Below, piece by piece: positions 5,912-12,360 of a stretch of DNA of 12,971 nucleotides. The stretch is taken from assembly GCA_003160265.1 (NCBI GenBank), contig PLQY01000024.1:12765-25735 (forward strand), written 5' to 3'. How positions within the stretch are numbered: the first letter of the stretch is position 1; the number at the start of each line of letters is the position of its first letter. The notes under the pieces were generated by a model, which searched no databases, was not told the origin of the DNA, and was given only the letters and a program-made list of their open reading frames with translations. Position numbers and translations under genes: made by a program. Origin of the DNA: Peptococcaceae bacterium. GTDB lineage: Bacteria; Bacillota; DSM-12270; Thermacetogeniales; Thermacetogeniaceae.

Positions 5912-7143
5912 AGCACTCGTTGCTGATCACCAACGGCCAGGTCGTGCTTCCGGACCGGGTGATCGTTCCGGGCGAGGTATTGATTGAGGATGGGGTCATC
6001 CTCTATGCAGGCAAGCAGATCGAGAAACACGGCAAGACTGCTCAAAACGTGCTGGACGCCAGGGGTTGCTACGTACTGCCCGGCCTGATCGATCTGCACA
6101 GTGATTCCATCGAGAAAGAACTGGAACCGCGTCCGGGGGCGATCTTTGGTGCGGAAATGGCTTTCAGTGAGCTTGAGAAGAGGCTTGTCGGCAATGGCAT
6201 CACCACCATGTACCACTCCTTCTCCTTTGCCGGGGCCGAGTGGGGCATTCGCAACGATGGGCATGCTGCTGACTGCATGCGCAAGATCGTGGACATGTCC
6301 AGCAAGACCTGGCTAATCCGCAACCGTGTGCACCTGCGGTTCGAAATTACCAATGTCCAGGGAGTGGAGACGGTCAGATCCCTGATCGATGACGGCATGG
6401 TCGACCTGCTCTCCTTTATGGACCACACTCCGGGTCAGGGACAGTACCAGACCGCCGAGGATTACCGGCGCTACATGGAAAAGACCTACCATCTTCCTTT
6501 GAGCCGCATTGAAGAGAACATCGCCGCCAGGGAACAGGGACGGTCACAGGCATCCGCCAGTATAGAGCAACTCAGCGCCACCGCCAGGCATAATGAGGTT
6601 CCCATGGCCTCGCACGACGACGATAATATCGAGCGGTTGGCCTCTTACAGGAACTGCGGCGTCACCATCCACGAGTTTCCGATCAACCTGGCTGTTGCCG
6701 AAGCTGGCCGCTGGATGGGAAGCCACGTCTGCGTCGGAGCTCCGAACGTGGTGCGGGACGGATCGACAGGCAAAGGGATGCGGGCCATGGAAGCCATCAC
6801 CGCCGGGGCAGCCAATATCATCTGCTCTGACTACCACCCTCCGGCTATGCTGCAGGCAGTTTTCAAGCTGTCGAGGGAAGCGATGACCCTGTCCCGGGCA
6901 GTATGCCTGGCGTCTCTGGAACCAGCCCGGGCAATAGGCCTGAAGCTCCTGGGAAGCCTGGAGCCGGGACATCTCGGGGATGCCATCGTGGTGAGCCTGC
7001 GGGGAGGCATTCCGGTAGTTACCGATGCTGTGGTGGGAGGAGTGCAGGTCTACCGGGTCAGCTACTGCAATCAGGTGAAGAGTGTTCATGAACCTGCCGG
7101 GTGGCGCCTTCCCGCTGTCAGATCGCAGCAGGTGCTGCGCTAA
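5908..7143 (+). CDS. phnM: ribose 1-phosphonate 5-triphosphate diphosphatase PhnM
   Basis: PhnM is a metal-dependent amidohydrolase-superfamily enzyme that removes pyrophosphate from alpha-D-ribose 1-phosphonate 5-triphosphate, giving the PhnJ substrate. The 411-residue protein (378 in E. coli) shows LIDLHSDSIEKELEPRPG (60-77, metal-binding region with His64 and Asp66), MDHTPGQGQY (171-180), ASHDDDN (234-240), HEFPINLAVAE (255-265), GAPNVVRDGSTGKGM (277-291) and CSDYHPPAML (306-315). The start is ATG 5908, overlapping the phnL stop by 4 bases, with GGGAGG 7 nt upstream. The C-terminal 30 residues or so exceed the E. coli protein and carry no recognised motif. An 80-base gap without a terminator follows, so the next gene is probably cotranscribed. 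Confidence 0.95.
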   Translation: MKHSLLITNGQVVLPDRVIVPGEVLIEDGVILYAGKQIEKHGKTAQNVLDARGCYVLPGLIDLHSDSIEKELEPRPGAIFGAEMAFSELEKRLVGNGITTMYHSFSFAGAEWGIRNDGHAADCMRKIVDMSSKTWLIRNRVHLRFEITNVQGVETVRSLIDDGMVDLLSFMDHTPGQGQYQTAEDYRRYMEKTYHLPLSRIEENIAAREQGRSQASASIEQLSATARHNEVPMASHDDDNIERLASYRNCGVTIHEFPINLAVAEAGRWMGSHVCVGAPNVVRDGSTGKGMRAMEAITAGAANIICSDYHPPAMLQAVFKLSREAMTLSRAVCLASLEPARAIGLKLLGSLEPGHLGDAIVVSLRGGIPVVTDAVVGGVQVYRVSYCNQVKSVHEPAGWRLPAVRSQQVLR

Positions 7144-7223
7144 ACAGCGGTCAGGCGCTGCACCAGAGGCCGGGTTTCTTCGGTCAAGCTGTTAACCGGA
7201 TATGCATGGAGGGGGAGATTGGA

Positions 7224-8192
7224 TTGCAGGTGGCAGGGATCGCTATCAACGCTGACGCCGTCGGGCTGGACGGCAACCTCGATGTGCTGCGGGAGGAGTT
7301 GGATCACCACGCAGGGATCGGCTTTGCCTATGTAGAGATCGCTCCGCATGGGGCTGGCGTGATCCACGGTGGCGGCCTGCACCGGGAGCAGATGAAAAAA
7401 CTCCTGAAGGTGCTATCTGCCTATCCTTTCAGGTATGTGACGCACGGCCCGAATCCGCTGAATCTGATGGATCGGGAGCATCTGGAACTGGAGAAGCGCC
7501 TGTTTATGTCCAGCCTGCAGTTCGCAGGGGAGACCGGATCCGGGGTGATGGTCTACCACGCAGGGCGCTGGCTGCCCGAGGAGCAGTTCCAGTTGCCGGA
7601 TATTGGGATGCCGGAGCCGGATCAGCAAAAAGTTATGTGGGAACTGGAACGCACGCTGCTCCAGGAGATGGGCGTCTTGGCGGAGCAGTACGGGGTGACC
7701 ATTGCCGTGGAAAACGCCCGCCCCTATCTGGATGCCAGTCCGTATTGCTACGGCGAATTTCTGCAATCCCTGGCGGAGATGATCGTGCAGGTCAACCATC
7801 CCCGGGTGGGGATCACCCTGGACCTGGGACACGCCTTTCTGGCCTCCCGCCATCATGGCTACAATCTATTGGAGGGGGTGGATGCGGTGCGGCCATATAT
7901 CAGGCACATCCACCTGCACGACAACTATGGGCGTTGCTGCGCCTCCTATGAGAAGAAGCAGGGCGAACTGCTGGCCACCGGCCGGGGTGACTTACACCTG
8001 CCGATCGGCTGGGGAGAGGTGCCGGCCCGGGAAGTGTTTGCCCGCCTCCAGGACTACCGGGGCGTGGTTACCCTGGAAATCAGGCCACGCTACCGGGCCT
8101 TCTATGAGGAGGCTCTGACAAATGCCCGGGTTTTGTTTGCGGCGAAAGGCCTGGCAGAAGATCCCGGCGCGGCTAAGCAAAAAAAAGTTTGA
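7224..8192 (+). CDS. xylose isomerase/endonuclease IV-like TIM-barrel metalloenzyme
   Basis: This 322-residue protein belongs to the AP_endonuc_2 (sugar phosphate isomerase/epimerase-like) TIM-barrel family. The candidate metal ligands correspond in order and type to all nine of E. coli endonuclease IV: His74 (VTHGPN), His112 (YHAG), Glu163 (VEN), Asp200 and His203 (DLGH), His230 (HIH), Asp256 and His258 (GDLH) and Glu285 (LEIRP). Mononuclear sugar epimerases of this fold need only about four. It is the last gene of the phn operon and the window has no phnP, so opening of 5-phosphoribosyl 1,2-cyclic phosphate is a plausible role. A sugar isomerase or epimerase remains possible. I chose TTG 7224, which has GGAGG (7208-7212) 11 nt upstream; ATG 7206 would add six residues but lacks a site. 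The reading frame is open further upstream into phnM, without family similarity there. Confidence 0.85.
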   Translation: MQVAGIAINADAVGLDGNLDVLREELDHHAGIGFAYVEIAPHGAGVIHGGGLHREQMKKLLKVLSAYPFRYVTHGPNPLNLMDREHLELEKRLFMSSLQFAGETGSGVMVYHAGRWLPEEQFQLPDIGMPEPDQQKVMWELERTLLQEMGVLAEQYGVTIAVENARPYLDASPYCYGEFLQSLAEMIVQVNHPRVGITLDLGHAFLASRHHGYNLLEGVDAVRPYIRHIHLHDNYGRCCASYEKKQGELLATGRGDLHLPIGWGEVPAREVFARLQDYRGVVTLEIRPRYRAFYEEALTNARVLFAAKGLAEDPGAAKQKKV

Positions 8193-8207
8193 CTCAGTGC
8201 AGCGCAA

Positions 8208-8230
8208 CGTCTTACAATAAAGGTAAGACG
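8208..8230 (+). promoter_or_regulatory. inverted repeat before the toxin-antitoxin pair
   Basis: CGTCTTAC (8208-8215) and GTAAGACG (8223-8230) are perfect 8-bp arms around a 7-base centre. The right arm adjoins GGGGAGG (8230-8236), the ribosome binding site of the antitoxin gene. No T-run follows on either strand, so it is not a standard terminator for the phn operon. Antitoxins of this class bind such palindromes to repress their own operon, so an operator is the likely reading. A hairpin limiting translation is possible too. Confidence 0.5.
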
Positions 8231-8253
8231 GGGAGGCGATAAACCTGGACACT

Positions 8254-8481
8254 GTGACTCTTTCATCAAAAGGCCAAATTGTGATTCCGAAAGTCTTACG
8301 CAGCCTGCTCAAACTGTCAGAAGGGGATAGACTCACAATAACGCTTCACCAGAACAGGTTGTTGTTAGAGCCTGTGGATGAGAAGAGACTTGCAAACTGG
8401 CGCTCGTGGGAGGGAGTGTTGAAAAATACTCACGCTCTTCAGGATCATGTTGCCGAGCATGCCGAAGAGGTTGACAAATGA
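8254..8481 (+). CDS. AbrB/SpoVT-fold antitoxin (VapB/MazE type)
   Basis: This short protein (75 residues from GTG 8254) has the swapped-hairpin DNA-binding signature TLSSKGQIVIPKVLR followed by LKLSEGDRLTITLHQNRLLLEPV. After it comes a charged helical tail (about residues 44-75) that would bind and inhibit the partner toxin. It should neutralise the PIN-domain toxin encoded next and, with it, repress the pair. The canonical start GTG 8254 lies 17 nt from the only good ribosome binding site (GGGGAGG, 8230-8236). An in-frame CTG at 8245 has ideal 8-nt spacing and would add the residues M-D-T, giving the N-terminus usual in this family (xxTVTLSSKGQ). The true start may therefore be 8245. The stop overlaps the toxin start by ATGA. 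Confidence 0.88.
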   Translation: MTLSSKGQIVIPKVLRSLLKLSEGDRLTITLHQNRLLLEPVDEKRLANWRSWEGVLKNTHALQDHVAEHAEEVDK

Positions 8482-8918
8482 AGCAAGCAGTTCTCGACGC
8501 CTACGCTATTCTGGCATGGATGCAACAGGAGCCTTGTGCCCCGGTTGTGAGCAACTTGTTTGCCCAGGCGGAACAGGAAGAAAATATTGAGCTTTTTCTT
8601 TCCTGTATCAATGCCGGCGAGGTCTACTACAGGCTTTATAAAACGGCTGGTTCAAGGGCAGCCAATGATTTCAAGGAAGCTCTCCTACAACACAAATTTC
8701 CACTAATACTCGTTACTGCCAGTAATACTCGGGTATGGCGCGCGTCTGGTCTAAAAGGGCAGTACCGGATCTCCTATGCAGATGCATTTGCAATAGAACT
8801 GGCGATTGATAAGGGAGGACAGCTGGTTACAGGTGACCCGGAAATTTTGGCTCTAGCAGCACAGGGCGTGGTTGATACCTGCGACCTGACGAGTACTGGA
8901 GATCAGGCAACAGAATGA
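8478..8918 (+). CDS. PIN-domain toxin, VapC-like ribonuclease
   Basis: The 146-residue protein is a PIN-domain ribonuclease, the toxin of the pair. The four acidic residues that hold the catalytic metal are visible: Asp7 (VLDAYAILAW), Glu48 (NAGEVYY), Asp102 (SYADAFA) and Asp120 (VTGDPEI). In the family, VapC toxins cut tRNA or rRNA and stop growth when the antitoxin is lost; which RNA this one cuts cannot be told from sequence. ATG 8478 overlaps the antitoxin stop (ATGA) and has GAAGAGG (8464-8470) 7 nt upstream. Length and motifs are complete, so it appears intact. Codon use is a little AT-richer than in the phn genes, consistent with a mobile module. Confidence 0.92.
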   Translation: MKQAVLDAYAILAWMQQEPCAPVVSNLFAQAEQEENIELFLSCINAGEVYYRLYKTAGSRAANDFKEALLQHKFPLILVTASNTRVWRASGLKGQYRISYADAFAIELAIDKGGQLVTGDPEILALAAQGVVDTCDLTSTGDQATE

Positions 8919-8976
8919 CCGGAACGGCTGCTGCATGATGCAATACATACATTCGAAGCGAGAGAGGAGCAATGAT

Positions 8977-9624
8977 ATGTCCAGGAAGAAGATCTCGTCC
9001 AGCGCCCGAATTACGGGACCGTCTCCCGAGCAGATCAGGAAAAGGAATCTGATCATCGGCATCCTGATCGTTGTCGCGGTGGCTCTGGTTGCCACGATCA
9101 CCGTGAGCATAAACAGAGAGGAAAATCCGGCAGCCAACAACAGCCCGAAATCAACCTCGACGAAGACCGCCGGCGGCACAACCGGACAGACGGCGGCTGC
9201 GTCCAAGACTGCAGGTGCCCAGAGTACGGCTGCGGGTCAGCAGCCGGCAGCCCCGGCCAACGCCAAAAATGCCCAGAATGCGGCCTTGCGTAATATACAA
9301 GGCATGACTGTTCAGGATATTAAAGAAGGCACTGGAAAAACAGCAGAAAATGGAGATCAAGTTACCGTAAATTATGTGGGGACACTCACGAATGGAACAG
9401 TCTTTGACTCGAGTATTGCAAGAAATCAGCCATTTACATTTACTATCGGCGCCGGTCAAGTAATCAAAGGATGGGATTTGGGAGTAGCGGGAATGAAAGT
9501 TGGAGGAGAAAGAAAACTTGTTATTCCTCCGTCTCTGGGATATGGATCTTCAGGTGCTTCAGGAGGCTCCATACCACCAAATGCAACCCTAGATTTTACA
9601 GTTGATCTTCTTAAAATTAGTTAA
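8977..9624 (+). CDS. membrane-anchored FKBP-type peptidyl-prolyl isomerase (mosaic gene)
   Basis: The 215-residue protein has a basic N-terminus, one membrane helix (about 25-43), an Ala/Thr/Gln/Ser/Pro-rich low-complexity linker (about 48-103) and a complete FKBP domain (about 108-215). The domain ends in LLKIS. Active-site landmarks are Tyr133 (VNYVG), Phe143-Asp144 (FDSS), QVIKGWD (161-167), Tyr189 (LGYG) and the IPPNATL motif. By the positive-inside rule the FKBP domain faces outward, suggesting folding of exported proteins. I chose ATG 8977, with AGGAG (8965-8969) 7 nt upstream, rather than ATG 8935, which lacks a site. GC content is 59% for 8977-9300 but 42% for 9301-9624 (hand counts), so the catalytic half looks acquired from a low-GC source. 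Confidence 0.93.
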   Translation: MSRKKISSSARITGPSPEQIRKRNLIIGILIVVAVALVATITVSINREENPAANNSPKSTSTKTAGGTTGQTAAASKTAGAQSTAAGQQPAAPANAKNAQNAALRNIQGMTVQDIKEGTGKTAENGDQVTVNYVGTLTNGTVFDSSIARNQPFTFTIGAGQVIKGWDLGVAGMKVGGERKLVIPPSLGYGSSGASGGSIPPNATLDFTVDLLKIS

Positions 9625-9662
9625 AGAATAACGGCACGGCTGTGCTTAGAGGAGAGAACCAA

Positions 9663-10136
9663 TTGTCCGAAGATCAGAACCCGAACCAAGAAAGGCCGGC
9701 GCAGTCGGAACCGGCTGCTCAGAAAATCGTCATCGACACCGCCAGGGGGCAGATCATGCTCGAGGTCTACCCAGACCTGATGCCGGTCACCGTGGCCAAC
9801 TTCGACAAGCTGGTAAAGGCCGGCTTCTACAACGGGCTCACGTTCCACCGGGTCGAGGACTGGGTGATCCAGGGGGGTGATCCGAAAGGAAACGGCACCG
9901 GCGGCCCTGGCTGGCAGATCAAGCTGGAGACCAGCCCCCGGCTCAAGAACATGCGGGGGGCGGTGGCTATGGCCCGGTCCATGGACACCGACTCTGCCGG
10001 CTCGCAGTTCTATATCCTCAAGAAGGATGCCTCCTGGCTGGACGGTCAGTATGCCGTGTTCGGCATGGTGGTCCAGGGGATGGACGTGGTCGACCGGATC
10101 CAGATCGACGACAAGATGCTGACAGTTAAGGAATGA
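9663..10136 (+). CDS. cyclophilin-type peptidyl-prolyl isomerase
   Basis: This 157-residue cyclophilin catalyses cis-trans isomerisation of prolyl bonds. The fold is complete: VIDTARGQIMLEVYP (first strands), FHRVEDWVIQGGDP with the catalytic Arg of FHR, the short bacterial GNGTGGPGW loop, MARSMDTDSAGSQFYI, and LDGQYAVFGMVVQGMDVVD. A Gln/Glu/Pro-rich stretch of about 20 residues precedes the domain, with no signal peptide or membrane helix, so it is probably cytoplasmic. The start is probably TTG 9663, 8 nt after AGAGGAG (9648-9654); GTG 9642 is upstream of that site. It lies 38 bases after the FKBP gene and is GC-rich like the general background. The two genes are likely cotranscribed, although the enzymes belong to unrelated families. 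Confidence 0.94.
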   Translation: MSEDQNPNQERPAQSEPAAQKIVIDTARGQIMLEVYPDLMPVTVANFDKLVKAGFYNGLTFHRVEDWVIQGGDPKGNGTGGPGWQIKLETSPRLKNMRGAVAMARSMDTDSAGSQFYILKKDASWLDGQYAVFGMVVQGMDVVDRIQIDDKMLTVKE

Positions 10137-10190
10137 TAGCGTGCCTGTGGTGAAAGAGCCGGAAAAGTTCCCCGCTTGTCCGGACGATGG

Positions 10191-10211
10191 TGATATAATA
10201 GAACCCGGTTC
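10191..10211 (+). promoter_or_regulatory. extended -10 promoter for the DUF554 gene, with adjoining palindrome
   Basis: TGATATAAT at 10191-10199 is a perfect extended -10 element (TGn plus TATAAT). No good -35 hexamer lies at 17 bp, which extended -10 promoters can tolerate. The expected transcription start near 10206 falls within the inverted repeat GAACC-C-GGTTC (10201-10211), a possible repressor site. The rest of the 121-base gap (10137-10257) shows no terminator or gene. Confidence 0.55.
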
Positions 10212-10257
10212 AAAAAGCGGCTAAAGCGGGGTTGATTGGCCCGGGGAGAGGGAACTG

Positions 10258-10956
10258 TTGTTAGGAACCATCGTCAATACAGCAGCCATCATTCTTGGAG
10301 CAATCCTGGGGAATTTTCTGAAGAACGGTTTTCCGGAGCGGTTCAAGGCCACGCTGATGCAGGCGATCAGCCTGGCGGTGATCCTGATCGGGCTGTCCAT
10401 GGCATTGAAGACCCAGAACGTGATGGTGGTCACCCTGAGCATCGTCATCGGGGGCGTCATCGGAGAGTTGCTGCGGATCGAGGACTGGCTGAACAGCCTT
10501 GGACTAAAGCTGGAACAGCGTTTCGGCGGCGATAACGGCAACTTTGCCAAGGCCTTCGTGTCCGCCAGCTTGGTCTATTGCGTGGGCGCCATGGCGATCA
10601 TGGGGTCACTGGAGAGTGGTCTGACCGGTCATTACAATACCCTGTTCGTCAAGTCCATCCTGGACGGGGTTTCTTCCATCGTCTTTGCCTCCAGCATGGG
10701 GATCGGAGTGGCCTTCTCGGCCCTGCCGGTCTTCCTCTACCAGGGCGGCATCACCCTGGCAGCCGCTCACATCAAGCCCCTCCTCACTGATGCCATCATC
10801 CGGGAGATGACCGCCACCGGCGGCCTGCTGATCTTCGGCATCGGCGTCAACCTGCTGACGGGAGGCAAGATGCAGATCAAGGTCGGCAGCCTGCTCCCGG
10901 CCATCTTCGTGGCCATCCTGGTCGTCGTCCTCTTTACCCACTTCCACATCATGTAG
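10258..10956 (+). CDS. DUF554 family integral membrane protein (YdfK-like)
   Basis: This 232-residue protein belongs to the DUF554 family, predicted membrane proteins of unknown substrate that are common in Firmicutes. About seven to eight hydrophobic segments are visible, near residues 2-20, 33-50, 56-71, 99-117, 131-155, 158-175, 186-200 and 213-228. Family features include the N-terminal GTIVNTAAIILGAILGN, the central SLVYCVGAMAIMGSLESG and the ILDGVSSIVFASSMGIGVAF block, and the late IFGIGVNLL. The start is TTG 10258, with GGAG (10245-10248) 9 nt upstream and an extended -10 promoter before it. It is convergent with the MFS gene on the other strand. Family membership is confident; function is unknown. 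Confidence 0.9.
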   Translation: MLGTIVNTAAIILGAILGNFLKNGFPERFKATLMQAISLAVILIGLSMALKTQNVMVVTLSIVIGGVIGELLRIEDWLNSLGLKLEQRFGGDNGNFAKAFVSASLVYCVGAMAIMGSLESGLTGHYNTLFVKSILDGVSSIVFASSMGIGVAFSALPVFLYQGGITLAAAHIKPLLTDAIIREMTATGGLLIFGIGVNLLTGGKMQIKVGSLLPAIFVAILVVVLFTHFHIM

Positions 10957-11010
10957 AAAAAACGCAACTGCTCAGCCTATGCCGCAAGCCATGCGACCCC
11001 CGACGTCTGT

Positions 11011-12243
11011 TTACGCGCGGCTTGTGTTATCACGTGTCCGGCGGCCGAGCAGCAACAGGTAAAAGACGGCCATGGCGAACAGGATGGTGGCGGAGACCCC
11101 GAAGGTAAAGCGAAAGCCGTAGGTATCTCCCAACTTTCCGCCGATCACGGGACCCAGGGCCATTCCCAGGCCGTCGATGCTCATGAAGATGGAGTAGAGG
11201 CTGCCTCGCACCGAGCTGGGCATCATGTGCGCCAGCAGCCCGTTCCACGATGGCAGGATTAAAGCATAGGAAATGCCGAACAGGATAGCGTAGGGGTAGA
11301 GCAGCAATGGTTTGGGGTAACCGGAGATAGCCAGCATCAACACCCCGGCCAGGAAGCACCCCGTCACCAGGAACAGGCGGTACCCCAGACGGTCCACCAT
11401 CTTCCCGACCGGTACCATGATGGCGATCGTGATGGCGCCGACAACAAGGATAAGCAAGCCATAAGCGGTCTGATCCAGGCCGTAGACCACCCCGAAGAAG
11501 GGGATCAGCAGCGGTATCAGCATGCTCGTGGCCAGGGTCTGGGCGAAGGAGCCTGTCATCAGCATCCGGAGGTTCCAGACCTCCCGGATCATCTGGATCA
11601 GGTGACGCCTGGGGCCGGAAACCGTGTTGGCGTGTTTCCGGGAGAGCCACTTGCGGGTGTTGAAGGCCAGCAGGAGTGGGAGGCAGAAGATGCCCAGCAG
11701 GACCGTGATCAGGAGCTTCGGTCCCAGGTGGAAGAGCAGGTTGATCAGAACATACCCCGATCCCATTCCCAGCATCCAGGCTACGAAGACGGAGCTGAGG
11801 GTTCCGGCCTGTTCATCGCTCGGGGAGTGCTCCACCAGGGTGCTTACCACCGCGGGCCAGACCGGGGAACATCCCAACCCGAAAAGGATCGCCCCCAGCA
11901 GCAGGACCGGTCCGGACCTGCTCCACAGAAAGGTGCTGAGCCCCAGCAGCGCCAAGGGCAGACTGAACAGCAGGGTCCTCCGGGGGCCGAAATAATCCAC
12001 CAGCCAGCCGGAGGATGGCTTGGCAATGGTATCGGCGCCATACATGGCGGAGATGATGGCGCCGCTCAGGAAGACGGTGATTCGGAAGTGGTGGTGGATG
12101 TAGACGGGATCTGCCAGGTGAGGGACGAAGATGGGGACAAGGGCAAGAAACATCGCGCCCCGCACGAATTCCACCGAACCGATAAGGCTGAGGAGGATCC
12201 AGGAAAAACGCCGGAAGTAGGCCTCTTTAAGGCTATCGCCCAT
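11011..12243 (-). CDS. MFS transporter, possibly an LtaA-like glycolipid flippase
   Basis: This 410-residue protein has twelve hydrophobic segments in two halves, as in the major facilitator superfamily. The motif A loop GWLVDYFGPRR (79-89) follows helix 2, with its counterpart GKMVDRLGYR in the second half. The start on the minus strand is ATG 12243, with AGGAG (12259-12255) 11 nt upstream; a longer reading to 12336 has no site and adds polar residues. It lies 117 bases downstream of a UgtP/MGDG-type glycosyltransferase on the same strand, the arrangement of staphylococcal ypfP-ltaA. Helix 1 carries Glu25-x-x-Arg28, similar to the Glu-x-x-Arg that I recall being important in LtaA. A drug or sugar efflux pump is the alternative. 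Specific function is inferred, and the family is certain. Confidence 0.9.
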   Translation of the reverse strand: MGDSLKEAYFRRFSWILLSLIGSVEFVRGAMFLALVPIFVPHLADPVYIHHHFRITVFLSGAIISAMYGADTIAKPSSGWLVDYFGPRRTLLFSLPLALLGLSTFLWSRSGPVLLLGAILFGLGCSPVWPAVVSTLVEHSPSDEQAGTLSSVFVAWMLGMGSGYVLINLLFHLGPKLLITVLLGIFCLPLLLAFNTRKWLSRKHANTVSGPRRHLIQMIREVWNLRMLMTGSFAQTLATSMLIPLLIPFFGVVYGLDQTAYGLLILVVGAITIAIMVPVGKMVDRLGYRLFLVTGCFLAGVLMLAISGYPKPLLLYPYAILFGISYALILPSWNGLLAHMMPSSVRGSLYSIFMSIDGLGMALGPVIGGKLGDTYGFRFTFGVSATILFAMAVFYLLLLGRRTRDNTSRA

Positions 12244-12325
12244 CCGCTGATAATCTCCTAATAATCGGCTGTTAGCCCGGCACTGACCTGATTTAGCAGC
12301 TTGGCCGAGTTTACCGTAATTTGCT

Positions 12326-12344
12326 ACCAGCAGCATATGCTGGT
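12326..12344 (-). repeat. palindrome between the glycosyltransferase and MFS genes
   Basis: ACCAGCA (12326-12332) and TGCTGGT (12338-12344) are perfect 7-bp arms, and CAGCATATGCTG (12331-12342) is itself a perfect 12-bp palindrome. It lies 17 bases beyond the glycosyltransferase stop and about 80 bases before the MFS start. No T-run follows on the minus strand, so it is either a weak terminator or hairpin, or a protein-binding site controlling the MFS gene. Confidence 0.4.
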
Positions 12345-12360
12345 CGTTGGTATGTGTTCG

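Noticed and set aside
8208..8230. Intrinsic terminator of the phn operon
   Set aside because: The stem is followed by a G-rich ribosome site, not a T-run, on the + strand, and no T-run occurs on the minus strand.
8935..8976. FKBP start at ATG 8935
   Set aside because: No ribosome site precedes it, whereas AGGAG is well placed for ATG 8977, which also gives a typical basic N-terminus before the membrane helix.
10957..11010. Bidirectional terminator between the convergent DUF554 and MFS genes
   Set aside because: Only a 6-bp match (CAAGCC/GGCTTG) with a loop of about 30 bases and no T-run could be found.
11602..12261. Plus-strand frame of 219 codons opposite the MFS gene
   Set aside because: Its Gln/Glu/Gly/Arg-rich composition is the expected antisense image of a hydrophobic gene.
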